A stretch of DNA of 64,000 bases from contig BMSW01000004.1 of the NCBI GenBank assembly GCA_014649355.1, positions 450,608 to 514,607 on the forward strand, given 5' to 3'. This DNA is from Streptomyces althioticus (GTDB taxonomy: Bacteria > Actinomycetota > Actinomycetes > Streptomycetales > Streptomycetaceae). Every line of letters starts with the position of its first letter. The first letter of the stretch is position 1. The position numbers and the translations under genes were made by a program. Positions 42,216 through 50,055 of this stretch are shown here, one piece after another. The notes under the pieces were generated by a model that saw only the letters and a list, made by a program, of their open reading frames with translations, was not told the origin of the DNA and ran no database searches.

Positions 42216-42683
42216 ATGTCAGGTACCAACGGCAGCGTCGCCATCGCCCGGCCGGACAACGAGTACGAGCAGCTGTGCGACGACAACGGGCCGTTCCTAC
42301 GGCGGTACACAATCGAGGACGGCGCCCCGGTCACGACGGACACGGAGCTCGACGGCACCACGGCCTACACGCCGACCGGTACCGTCCGCCGCTGCGCCGA
42401 CGTGGCCGCCGCCAACCCGGCCCTCGACTCCACGGTCCAGCGGCAGACCGGCGCCGGGACCGTGACGATCGCGGCCGGCGCCCGCTCCGTCACCGTCAAC
42501 GTCTACGCGGGCGCGCCGACCGTCGCGATCGGCGGCGGCACCGCGGTCGCTCTCCCCGCCGGGACGTCCCTGTCATGGTCCGTCGACCGGGGCGGCGACG
42601 CTGGCGAAAGCCTCGCGGACGAGTTCACATTCACCGGCGCGGCCGGGCACGACTTCATCGTGACCTCGACCCGCGAAGCCTGA
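42216..42683 (+). CDS. Small repeat-module protein (155 aa)
   Basis: ATG with GAGGAG upstream. Carries one copy of the module of 34951/37213 (PFLRRYTIEDG, TAYTPTGTV) followed by a beta domain similar to the C-terminus of the 37213 protein (GAGTVTIAAGARSVTVNV, SLSWSVDRGGD). It looks like a shortened partner that could cap or extend the fibre. Confidence 0.65.
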   Translation: MSGTNGSVAIARPDNEYEQLCDDNGPFLRRYTIEDGAPVTTDTELDGTTAYTPTGTVRRCADVAAANPALDSTVQRQTGAGTVTIAAGARSVTVNVYAGAPTVAIGGGTAVALPAGTSLSWSVDRGGDAGESLADEFTFTGAAGHDFIVTSTREA

Positions 42684-42709
42684 CGGGTTCGAGGGGAGCG
42701 GACTGACCG

Positions 42710-43015
42710 ATGCCCACCAGAGGCCACTACACGCCGATCAGCGGACGCGTGGAGCGCGCGACGGGCGTGACCGACGGGAGCGGGAACGTCACCTTCACAT
42801 GGCCGGCGGGGACCTTCGCGGTCCCGCCGGTCGTGACGGTCGCCCTCCAGGGCGATACCGGGTTCCGCTCGCACACGGTCACCGCGAACTCGGCGACGTC
42901 GACGACGGTCAACGTCCAAGGCTCGCCGGTCGTGTCGCTCCTCGGCATCCAGATCCTCGCCGCCGCCTCACCCGCGGCCGGTGTCACCGTCCACCTCCAC
43001 GCCACCGCCCCGTAA
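42710..43015 (+). CDS. Small beta-domain protein (101 aa)
   Basis: ATG after GAGGGGAG. The pattern GNVTFTWPAGTFAVPPVVTV is that of phage fibre end domains with conserved Pro before a hydrophobic strand; the protein at 56955 has the same pattern. Probably a fibre tip or adaptor domain. Last gene before L box 3. Confidence 0.65.
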   Translation: MPTRGHYTPISGRVERATGVTDGSGNVTFTWPAGTFAVPPVVTVALQGDTGFRSHTVTANSATSTTVNVQGSPVVSLLGIQILAAASPAAGVTVHLHATAP

Positions 43016-43026
43016 CGCGGGGGCAC

Positions 43027-43088
43027 TACACCTGCACGCCGCTGGTTTTGGGCCGGGCGTCACCTGTCTCACGAGACGGAGCCCTCTT
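43027..43088 (+). promoter_or_regulatory. L box 3 (late leader, fibre cassette 1)
   Basis: -10-like TACACC 43027-43032; core 43041-43058. Hairpin GTCTC/GAGAC inside GGGC/GCCC, with GGAG in the 3' side; start at 43089. Confidence 0.65.
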
Positions 43089-44333
43089 ATGGCCAACTGC
43101 TGCGGCGCTGCGCGCTGCACCTGCCGCGTCACCGCCGGCCCCGGCATCACTGTCGAGGGCAACGGCTCGGCCGGCGCCCCGTACGTCATCAGCGGCGAGA
43201 ACGCTCTGACCGCCGTCGAGGCCGTCGACACCCCGACCGTGGACACCACCGTCACCGGGACCGGCGCGGCCGATGACCCGTACGTCGTCAGCGCGTCCGT
43301 GATCCTCGACCTGGCCCCGCCCGGAGGCGGCGACAACCTCGTCCAGGCCGGTCCCGGCGGGCTCTACGTCGAATGCGCGGACGTCCGAGGCTGCCTGGTC
43401 GCCGGGACCGGCATCGCCTACGACCCCGGCACCGGGGAGATCTCCGCCACCGGGGGCGCCGCCGAGCCGCTGGTGACCGAGGACTCCACATGTATCGCCC
43501 TGACCGGCGACGGCACCGCCGGCGCCCCCCTGACCGCGTCCCCGATCCTCAACCCCGCACCGGGCAACGCCCTCACGTGCGGCCCGGACGGGCTCCTCGT
43601 CACACCGGGCGCGGTCTCCTGCGACGACGTCCGCCCCTGCCTGTCGGCCGGGGACGGTATCGCCTACGACGAGGACACGGGGGAGATCTCCGCACGCCCG
43701 TCGACGGACGCGGGGAACGTCCTGGAGATCGGCAGCGACGGCGGGCTCCACGTGCCCACGCCGGCGGCCCTGGCAACCGGCTGCGGCCTCACCGGGGACG
43801 GCACCGAGGACGCGCCCCTCGCGGTCGTCACGGGGACGTGGGAGTACGACTGCGCGGCCGAGGACGCCGGGACCCCCGTCGTCTGCGACGCGAACGGCGA
43901 CCTGCGCGGGATGCCCGAGCACAGCACGTACTTCGAGCAGTTCACCGAGGCACGGGACTACGCGAACCTTCCGGTCCCGGCCGGGTTCGATGTCGTCGCC
44001 GACACGTTCACGTGGTCCTACACCAACCCCGACCCCTGCCGCCCGGTGATGGTGTTCATGGAGCGGGAGGCAGACGTCGACTTCGACCTCCCCGCCGGCG
44101 CTGGCGCCGCCGCGGGGCAGGACACGGACGAGATGAACTACATCCGCAACACCGGCACGACCACGATCCTCGACTACCACGTGCACGGAACGAAGGTGTA
44201 CCGGCACCAGGTCGCGCTCGCCCCAGGCGCGACGGCGAACGTCTCGTTCCCCGTGACGATCGGCCGGGGAGTCGGGGGCGCGACCTACAACCGGATCCAA
44301 GTCTTCCTGCGCGCGATGATGCACACCATCTAA
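43089..44333 (+). CDS. Tail fibre protein, cassette 1 (414 aa)
   Basis: ATG 3-4 bases after the L box stem. Cys-rich start (CCGAARCTC), then small repeats with GDGIAYD and DGTAGAPL elements, and a C-terminal domain of ~150 residues (VDFDLPAGAGA, YIRNTGTTTILDYH, GGATYNRIQVFLRA). The same architecture, shortened, occurs in the protein at 58371. Together with the next gene it forms a cassette found twice. Likely a virion fibre that trimerises through the C-terminal domain. Confidence 0.75.
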   Translation: MANCCGAARCTCRVTAGPGITVEGNGSAGAPYVISGENALTAVEAVDTPTVDTTVTGTGAADDPYVVSASVILDLAPPGGGDNLVQAGPGGLYVECADVRGCLVAGTGIAYDPGTGEISATGGAAEPLVTEDSTCIALTGDGTAGAPLTASPILNPAPGNALTCGPDGLLVTPGAVSCDDVRPCLSAGDGIAYDEDTGEISARPSTDAGNVLEIGSDGGLHVPTPAALATGCGLTGDGTEDAPLAVVTGTWEYDCAAEDAGTPVVCDANGDLRGMPEHSTYFEQFTEARDYANLPVPAGFDVVADTFTWSYTNPDPCRPVMVFMEREADVDFDLPAGAGAAAGQDTDEMNYIRNTGTTTILDYHVHGTKVYRHQVALAPGATANVSFPVTIGRGVGGATYNRIQVFLRAMMHTI

Positions 44334-44345
44334 GGAGCGGCCACG

Positions 44346-44654
44346 ATGACCACGGCAGTTGACCACGAGGCGGCCACCTTCTACGTCGTCTATGACGACG
44401 GTTCGGCGAGCGTCATGACGACCACGACGGGCGAGGAGCCGCCCCTCGCGAAGCCGGGCGCGTTCGTCAGCCGCGAGGAGTACGAGGAGCGGCAGGACGC
44501 GATCAAGGCGGCACGGGACGAGTACGTCGCCGGCCTCCAGGCCGAGGACGAGCGGCGCACCCGCGAGGATTACGAGGCGCTGATCGCCAGCGGAGTACCG
44601 GAGGCGACCGCCCGGCGCCTGTCTGGCTACACCGGGCCGGACGTCGAGGACTGA
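44346..44654 (+). CDS. Fibre-associated small protein, cassette 1 (102 aa)
   Basis: ATG with AAGGAG upstream. A short beta start (FYVVYDDGSASVM) and then a long helix (REEYEERQDAIKAARDEYVAG). Its paralogue at 59210 follows the paralogous fibre, so the two are probably partners, for example fibre and assembly chaperone. Confidence 0.7.
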   Translation: MTTAVDHEAATFYVVYDDGSASVMTTTTGEEPPLAKPGAFVSREEYEERQDAIKAARDEYVAGLQAEDERRTREDYEALIASGVPEATARRLSGYTGPDVED

Positions 44655-44680
44655 CGACCACTCGACAACCCTGCAACAAC

Positions 44681-44710
44681 CGCCGTGACCTGCGGATTTA
44701 GGCCACGGCG
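44681..44710 (+). terminator. Hairpin after fibre cassette 1
   Basis: CGCCGTG and CACGGCG flank a 16-base loop that contains ACCTGCGG, a string also found after stop codons in the R units. Confidence 0.45.
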
Positions 44711-44750
44711 GGCGGTGTAATCCGGAAGAATTGGACCGGAAACACTTCAC

Positions 44751-44785
44751 CCTCGGGGTGCGGCGGTGGGCGCCAATCCCCGAGG
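44751..44785 (+). terminator. CCTCGGGG/CCCCGAGG hairpin before GIY-YIG gene
   Basis: An 8-bp stem with a 19-base loop ending 15 bases before the AAGGAG site of the TTG-started gene. It might terminate or shield translation. Confidence 0.35.
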
Positions 44786-44810
44786 GCTAGCCGACTGGTA
44801 AGGAGTCGAC

Positions 44811-45893
44811 TTGACCGACGTTACGGCAACAGCGCCATCAGATGCGATCCCCCGCCCGAGACGCGCGAGTGCCGTCCAGGCCGAAGCGAAGTTCCGGGCC
44901 GCCGTAGAGGCCCAAGGCGGGACGGTGGTCGGCGAGTACGTCAACGCTCGCACGAAGGTCCACTGCACATGCAGGAGCGGGCACGACTGCTACCCGCTGC
45001 CGACCAACACGACTCGAGGCACCGGTATCTGCCGGACGTGCGCCGGGCAGGACCCGCGGGCGTCCGAGGCGAAGTTCCGGGCGGCCGTCGAGGCGCAGGG
45101 CGGAACGGTCCTCGGGGAGTACGTCAACGCTCTCACCCCAGTCCGAGCGCTGTGCGCCAACGACCATGAGTGCCGCCCGTGGCCCAGCTACGTCAACTCG
45201 GGCGGCGGCATCTGCGGCATCTGCGGGGGCAGGACGCGGGGGATCTCGGAGCCAGCGTTCCGACAGCGAGTCTCAGACCTGGGAGGGACCCTCCTCGGTA
45301 GCTTCACCACCACGCACACGCCGGTACTCGTGCGTTGCCCCGAAGGTCACGAGCACCGAGTGATCCCCAAGCACGTGGTCAACGGCACGGGCATCTGTCG
45401 CACGTGCGCCGGACAGGACCCGCGGCTCTCGGAGGCCGCCTTCCGGATGACCGTTGAGCAGTACGGCGGAGAAGTCCTCGGCCCTTACGTCAACACGGGT
45501 ACGAGGGTCCTGGTTCGGTGCGCGCAAGGCCATGAGGTGGCAGTGAGGCCGAGCGCCTTGCACGCTGGATACGGCCTGTGCCGTGTCTGCGGAGGTCGGA
45601 CCTGGGATGTCTTCTACACGGTGCTCGATGAGGACTTCGACGTGCTGAAATTCGGCATCACATCCGGCAACCCGCGGCCCAGGCTGAGGGATCACCGCCG
45701 GGACGGGTTCTGCAAGGTCGTGCGCCTGCACCAACAGCTACGCGACGGGGTCGCCTTGGAGTTGGAAGGCTGCATCAAGGCGGCACTGCGAGACGCGGGC
45801 GAGAAGCCCGTACGCGGCCTTGAGTACTTCCCCGGGCGCGCTCTGCCCCTCGTCCTCGACATCGTGGACAACCATCCGGCCGTACGGCCCTGA
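44811..45893 (+). CDS. GIY-YIG-type endonuclease with four zinc-ribbon repeats, paralogue of 16542 (360 aa)
   Basis: TTG start with AAGGAG five bases upstream. Same architecture as the protein at 16542: four ~52-residue repeats (FRAAVEAQGGTVLGEYV, closing CRTC or CGIC) and a C-terminal GIY-YIG-like domain (VFYTVLDEDFDVLKFGIT, RPRLRDHRRDG). Both end with the same hydrophobic tail (LDIVDNHPAVRP). Placed between fibre cassette 1 and the tail operon with its own hairpins, as expected of a mobile endonuclease gene. Confidence 0.7.
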   Translation: MTDVTATAPSDAIPRPRRASAVQAEAKFRAAVEAQGGTVVGEYVNARTKVHCTCRSGHDCYPLPTNTTRGTGICRTCAGQDPRASEAKFRAAVEAQGGTVLGEYVNALTPVRALCANDHECRPWPSYVNSGGGICGICGGRTRGISEPAFRQRVSDLGGTLLGSFTTTHTPVLVRCPEGHEHRVIPKHVVNGTGICRTCAGQDPRLSEAAFRMTVEQYGGEVLGPYVNTGTRVLVRCAQGHEVAVRPSALHAGYGLCRVCGGRTWDVFYTVLDEDFDVLKFGITSGNPRPRLRDHRRDGFCKVVRLHQQLRDGVALELEGCIKAALRDAGEKPVRGLEYFPGRALPLVLDIVDNHPAVRP

Positions 45894-45933
45894 TAGGCCG
45901 TAACGAAGCAAGCTGACGGCGCTGCCTCCTGGC

Positions 45934-45999
45934 TATGCTATGGGGGTAGCGCCGCTGGTTTTGGGCCGGGCCTCCTGCTTCAAGGGAGGTTTGACGCCC
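45934..45999 (+). promoter_or_regulatory. L box 4 (late leader, tail operon)
   Basis: -10-like TATGCT 45934-45939; core 45954-45971. GGGC/GCCC closes an inner CTCC/GGAG stem that contains the ribosome site; start 46000. Confidence 0.7.
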
Positions 46000-46704
46000 A
46001 TGTCATGTCCGCTGATCGCGAACCTGGACACGGTCCGAATTACCAGGGTCGACGCGTGCGGTAGGCCAGTCTGTGGCGACGACAATGGCTTCGTCTTCGA
46101 CTGCCTGGCTTCCATCGCGATGAACCCGAACGTGGAGGAAGGCGAGGACGTCACCTACCGCGCGGCCAATGGTCGGCAATGCGGCTTTCGACGCGGATGC
46201 CCCTCGCTGAACGGGCTGGACGTGGAGATCAACTTCTTCTCCGTGTCGCCCGAGTTCCTTGAGATCACCACCGGCAACCCGGTGGTGTACGACTACGCGG
46301 GCAACGCGATCGGCTACGACGACTGCTCGCTCCAGTGCAACAGCGGTTTCGCGCTGGAGTTCTGGGCGGAGGTCCTCGGCTCCGACGCCTGCGCGGCCGA
46401 CAACGCTGGTGACGGCGCCTGGATCTACTTCCTGTTGCCGTGGGTGACGAACGGCATGCTGGGCGACCTGGAGATCGGGTCCGAGGCGGTGGAGCTGCAG
46501 ATGACCGGTGCGACCCGCGCCGGCGGCGGCTGGGGCACGGGTCCGTACGACGTGATGGCGCAGGACGCGGCGAACACGCCGGGCCCGCTCCTCACCCCCC
46601 TCGGCGCGACCTGTCACCGCAGGATGTTCGTCACGACTGTCGCCCCGCCTGAGCCGACGTGCGAGTACGCGCCGGTCACTGGCGGTCTGTGCCTGGCGTC
46701 CTGA
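46000..46704 (+). CDS. Major tail protein (234 aa)
   Basis: ATG at the end of L box 4. The pattern TRVDACGRPVCGDDNGFV and the central SLNGLDVEINFFSVSPEFLEITTG match major tail proteins of actinophages, which stack to form the tail tube. It contains about ten Cys, many more than usual for the family. It is the promoter-proximal gene, consistent with high expression. Confidence 0.8.
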   Translation: MSCPLIANLDTVRITRVDACGRPVCGDDNGFVFDCLASIAMNPNVEEGEDVTYRAANGRQCGFRRGCPSLNGLDVEINFFSVSPEFLEITTGNPVVYDYAGNAIGYDDCSLQCNSGFALEFWAEVLGSDACAADNAGDGAWIYFLLPWVTNGMLGDLEIGSEAVELQMTGATRAGGGWGTGPYDVMAQDAANTPGPLLTPLGATCHRRMFVTTVAPPEPTCEYAPVTGGLCLAS

Positions 46705-46706
46705 TC

Positions 46707-47411
46707 GTGGCCGACGTCGACCTGGTCGTGCCGGTGCGGGAGGGTTCCGTCAACCAGCAGCTCCGCTTCGCACTGAGGAGCTGGGTGGCGAACCTTCCGC
46801 ACCGGCACGTGTGGATCATCGGCTACAAGCCGCCGTGGCTGTCCGGCGTCAAGCACATCCCGACGCGGCAGTCCGGCACGAAGTACGCCAACACCACGGC
46901 GGCGATGTGGCTGGCGTGCGAGCGCCCGGAGGTCAGCGACCCGTTCCTGTACGCCAACGACGACATGTTCGTCATGGAGCGGGTGGAGGACATGCCGGTG
47001 CTGCACCGCGGGCCGATCCGGGAGGTAGAGGCGTACTACGCGGCCCGCGCCTCGGGCGCCTACCTGCGGGGCATGCGGGAGACGCGGGATCTCCTCGTCG
47101 CGCACGGGCACCCGGACCCGCTGTCGTACGAGCTGCACGTGCCGCTGCCGGTGTCCAAGGGCGGCATGCTGCGGGCCTTGGAGGCTGGCCGGGGCCTGTC
47201 GGTGCTGCACAAGCGGACGGCGTACGGCGTCCTCAACGAGGTCGGCGGCGAGCGGATCGAGGACGTGAAGGTGCTGCACCGCGGGCCGCGCTTCGACCGG
47301 TCGACGCCGTTCCTGTCGACGATGCCCGACGCCTTCGCCAACGGCGAGGTCGGCCGCGTGATCCGCGGCCAGTTCACCCGGCCCTCGCCCTACGAGCTGC
47401 GGAGGCGCTGA
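46707..47411 (+). CDS. Stealth-like sugar-phosphate transferase (234 aa)
   Basis: GTG two bases after the previous stop. LRFALRSWVANLPHRHVWII followed by FLYANDDMFV matches conserved regions 1 and 2 of Stealth family enzymes, which transfer sugar phosphates in capsule synthesis; the Asp pair of NDD would bind metal. The full-length family is longer, so this is a minimal version. Located between major tail protein and connector genes, it may glycosylate virion proteins. Activity is inferred from motifs. Confidence 0.65.
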   Translation: MADVDLVVPVREGSVNQQLRFALRSWVANLPHRHVWIIGYKPPWLSGVKHIPTRQSGTKYANTTAAMWLACERPEVSDPFLYANDDMFVMERVEDMPVLHRGPIREVEAYYAARASGAYLRGMRETRDLLVAHGHPDPLSYELHVPLPVSKGGMLRALEAGRGLSVLHKRTAYGVLNEVGGERIEDVKVLHRGPRFDRSTPFLSTMPDAFANGEVGRVIRGQFTRPSPYELRRR

Positions 47412-48217
47412 TGCCGCTCCAGACCGGCCCGTGCCAGGCGTGGCCGACGGACCTGTGCTGCGACGTGGACAACGTGGCGGAGGAGGACATCGAGCGCTGG
47501 ACGCTCGTCGCCTCGCAGATCCTCTTCGCGCTGTCGGGCCGCAGGATCGGCCCGTGCCCGGTGACGGTGAGGCCGTGCCGGCGGGCATGCCTGGAGTCGG
47601 CGCCGTTCATCTCGTTCCAGACGCGCACGGGCACGGGCCCGTGGATTCCGTACATCGGCACGGACGGGCTGTGGCGCAACGCGAGCGTGTGCGGCTGCCA
47701 GTCGGACTGCTCGTGCGGCGAGCTGTGCGAGGTGCTGCTGGAAGGGCCGGTGTACGACGTCACCGAGGTGAACATCGGCGGGCAGGTACTGGCGCCGGAG
47801 CAGTACCGGGTGGACGCGCCCGGCCGGCTGGTGCGGGTCGGCGGCGGCTGCTGGCCGTCCTGCCAGGACATGGCGGCCCCGCCCGGCGACCCGGACACGT
47901 TCACGGTGACGTACCGGATCGGCCTTCCGGTCGACGAGGCGGCCATCGCCGCCGTCTCTGAGCTGACGTGCCATCTGCTGAAGGGCTGCGGCGGCAACGG
48001 CTCGTGCGGATGCAACTCCAGCCGGAACTTCACCCGGTACGTCCGCCAGGGCGTCGAACTGGAGATGCCTGACCCGCAGGTCATCTACAGCCAGGGCCGT
48101 ACCGGGTTGCCGCTGGTCGACGCCTGGCTGATGGCGGTCAATCCGAATCGGCTGGAGTCGCCGTCCCGGGTGTATAGCCCGGACTACCGGCGGGCGCGGG
48201 TGCAGCAGTGGCCGTGA
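47411..48217 (+). CDS. Head-to-tail adaptor (268 aa)
   Basis: ATG overlapping the previous stop by one base. The N-terminal pattern (ERWTLVASQILFALSGRRIGPCPVTVRPC) is that of actinophage head-to-tail adaptors, which attach to the portal. Cysteines are very frequent (CGCQSDCSCGELC). Usually this gene lies before the major tail protein; here it comes after. Confidence 0.72.
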   Translation: MPLQTGPCQAWPTDLCCDVDNVAEEDIERWTLVASQILFALSGRRIGPCPVTVRPCRRACLESAPFISFQTRTGTGPWIPYIGTDGLWRNASVCGCQSDCSCGELCEVLLEGPVYDVTEVNIGGQVLAPEQYRVDAPGRLVRVGGGCWPSCQDMAAPPGDPDTFTVTYRIGLPVDEAAIAAVSELTCHLLKGCGGNGSCGCNSSRNFTRYVRQGVELEMPDPQVIYSQGRTGLPLVDAWLMAVNPNRLESPSRVYSPDYRRARVQQWP

Positions 48218-48789
48218 ACCTGCTCGCCGTCCATGAGACGGCGGAGAAGCTCCTTGCCTGTGTGTGCGCGACCCTCGCGGAGACCGCCACGCTGGTCGAC
48301 GGGCAGCCGGGCTGCCCGTGCGTGGCCTGCGTGGTGGCGGGGACGCCGGCGTGGGACTCCTGTGACGGCGGCTGCGAGGGAGGGGAGACGCCGGGCCAGT
48401 TGACGGTGCACTTCGCCGGCATGGTGGCGACGTCGAACTTCCCGCAGGACACGAAGGATGTGGTGGGCAGCCGCAACTGCCATCCGGTGAAGGCTGCCCC
48501 GGAGTACGTGATCACGCTACTGCGGTGCGCGCCGACGTTCTCGAAGGAGGGCTGCCCGCCGTCGTGCGAGGAGCAGACGGCGGCCGCGCGGATCCTCGCG
48601 GTGGATGCGGCGTCGATCTGGAACGCGCTGCTGTGCTGCTTCCCGTCCACGAGCCAGGCCCGGCGCGGCCAGCAGTACGTGCTGGGGGCGCAGCGGACGA
48701 TCGGCCCGGAGGGCGGCTGTGTGGGGGTGGAGCAGCGTGTGACGGTAGCTCTGCCGTCCTGCCAGTGCCCGGAGGGGGAAGCGTCGTGA
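48208..48789 (+). CDS. Head-to-tail connector / tail terminator candidate (193 aa)
   Basis: GTG overlapping the previous gene by ten bases. A helical N-terminus (HETAEKLLACVCATLAE), a beta-rich centre and a long helix (AARILAVDAASIWNALLCC) follow the layout of actinophage connector proteins in this position. Cys-rich. Assigned by position and pattern. Confidence 0.6.
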   Translation: MAVNLLAVHETAEKLLACVCATLAETATLVDGQPGCPCVACVVAGTPAWDSCDGGCEGGETPGQLTVHFAGMVATSNFPQDTKDVVGSRNCHPVKAAPEYVITLLRCAPTFSKEGCPPSCEEQTAAARILAVDAASIWNALLCCFPSTSQARRGQQYVLGAQRTIGPEGGCVGVEQRVTVALPSCQCPEGEAS

Positions 48790-49163
48790 GCGTTGAGGTG
48801 AAGCTGGAGCAGGGGCGCCTGGCGCGGTTTTTGCGGCTGCGTGGGGGGATCGCCGAGCGCAGGTTGGCGCGGCGCACGAGCCGGGCGGCGGACATCGCCC
48901 GGGACCTGGCGCCGGGCAGCATGGGCCGGTACATCGACTGGCACATCCGCAGCGGGCCGGGCGGCCTGGAGGGCGTCATCACCTGCGACCACCCGGCCGT
49001 GCTCTTTGTGCTGAACGGGACGAGGCCGCACATCATCCGGCCGCGGCGGGCGAAGGCGCTCAGGTTCGAGGCCGGCGGGGAAGTGGTGTTCGCGGCGTAC
49101 GCCCGGCACCCGGGGACGCGGCCGAACAACTTCATGGCGCAGGCGCTGCGTCTCGGCCGGTAG
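48786..49163 (+). CDS. HK97 gp10-like head-tail joining protein (125 aa)
   Basis: GTG overlapping by four bases. HPAVLFVLNGTRPHIIRPRRAK and AYARHPGTRPNNF are typical of HK97 gp10-like (tail completion) proteins. Basic at the start. Last gene of the L box 4 operon. Confidence 0.72.
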   Translation: MSVEVKLEQGRLARFLRLRGGIAERRLARRTSRAADIARDLAPGSMGRYIDWHIRSGPGGLEGVITCDHPAVLFVLNGTRPHIIRPRRAKALRFEAGGEVVFAAYARHPGTRPNNFMAQALRLGR

Positions 49164-49211
49164 ATCACCGATTCGGTCCCGCGCACCGGGAAGCCCAGGC
49201 ATGATCGGTGC

Positions 49212-49853
49212 ATGCCGGAGTGGAAGTTCACCCTTCTCAACGGGGCCATGGGGACGCTGGCTGCGCTGATCGTCGGGGCCCTTGCCTTCTGGGCAGCCTT
49301 CAGGCAGGGCTCCAAGGCCGTGGAGGCCGCACAGCGGCAGAGCCGCGCGGCGGTGGAGGCCGCACAGCAGCAGAGCCTCGCGGCGGTGGAGGCCGCACAG
49401 CGGCAGGCGGAAGCGGCAATCCAAGCCGTCGTCGAGAGCGGTCGGCGACAACACGAACTGGCCAGGTGGCAAGCCCGCAGAGACACCTATGTGAAGCTAC
49501 TCGCGTCGGCGGATGCCTTTCAGAGGGTGGCCACTGATTTCGCGGCGAGGAGGCTATCGCCTCTTAGGGGCGAGGACCTTCCCGATGTGTGGCCGCTGAG
49601 CGAAGCGTTCGACGCAGTTCTATTCGCGATGGAAGTTGTAAAGCTCGAAGGCCCGAAGGAAGCGGTAGGCCGGCTCGTGGACGACACACGCTCTAAAGGG
49701 CAATCTCTGCAATTTGCAGTTGTGGCGATCGGGGTGCAGAGGCCTGACGGGAGGACGAGCCTTGATGAGTACCAAGAGACGAGGCGCCGCTTCGACCGCA
49801 GCCTCCGTGAGCTGAAAGATGCCATGTACGAGGTGCTGCACGCGACGGACTAA
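49212..49853 (+). CDS. Membrane-anchored coiled-coil protein, likely moron (213 aa)
   Basis: One N-terminal membrane helix (GTLAALIVGALAFWAA) followed by three tandem 11-residue repeats (AVEAAQRQSRA) forming a coiled coil, then a helical soluble domain. GC content and codon use are lower than in the surrounding genes. It sits between the connector operon and a terminator, with TCGGTC and CATGAT just upstream as a possible promoter of its own. This is the layout of a moron gene with a host-directed role. Similar proteins occur in Streptomyces chromosomes; function unknown. Confidence 0.65.
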   Translation: MPEWKFTLLNGAMGTLAALIVGALAFWAAFRQGSKAVEAAQRQSRAAVEAAQQQSLAAVEAAQRQAEAAIQAVVESGRRQHELARWQARRDTYVKLLASADAFQRVATDFAARRLSPLRGEDLPDVWPLSEAFDAVLFAMEVVKLEGPKEAVGRLVDDTRSKGQSLQFAVVAIGVQRPDGRTSLDEYQETRRRFDRSLRELKDAMYEVLHATD

Positions 49854-49942
49854 GGCACTCTACCGGCCAGCCTCAAGTGGTGACGTGCCATCAGGTGGGA
49901 TGATGGTGGCGGTCTGACTCTGGGTGGGTTGGGACCGTGCGC

Positions 49943-49976
49943 AGGAGGCCCCGGTTGATCGTCGCCGGGGCCTCCT
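49943..49976 (+). terminator. Terminator before L box 5
   Basis: AGGAGGCCCCGG pairs perfectly with 49965-49976 around a ten-base loop. Confidence 0.7.
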
Positions 49977-49991
49977 CGTGTCCGCCTGTCG

Positions 49992-50055
49992 TACCCTTTC
50001 CCGGCACACCGCTGGTTTTGGGCCGGGTGATCGCGCGCGAGACAAGGGCACACGC
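49992..50055 (+). promoter_or_regulatory. L box 5 (late leader, chaperone)
   Basis: -10-like TACCCT 49992-49997; core 50011-50028 with final T instead of C. The pairing partner changes too (GTG with CAC), a compensatory change. Start at 50056. Confidence 0.65.

Noticed and set aside
45166..45363. Short + strand frames inside the GIY-YIG and tail genes
   Set aside because: They are out-of-frame shadows without ribosome sites.
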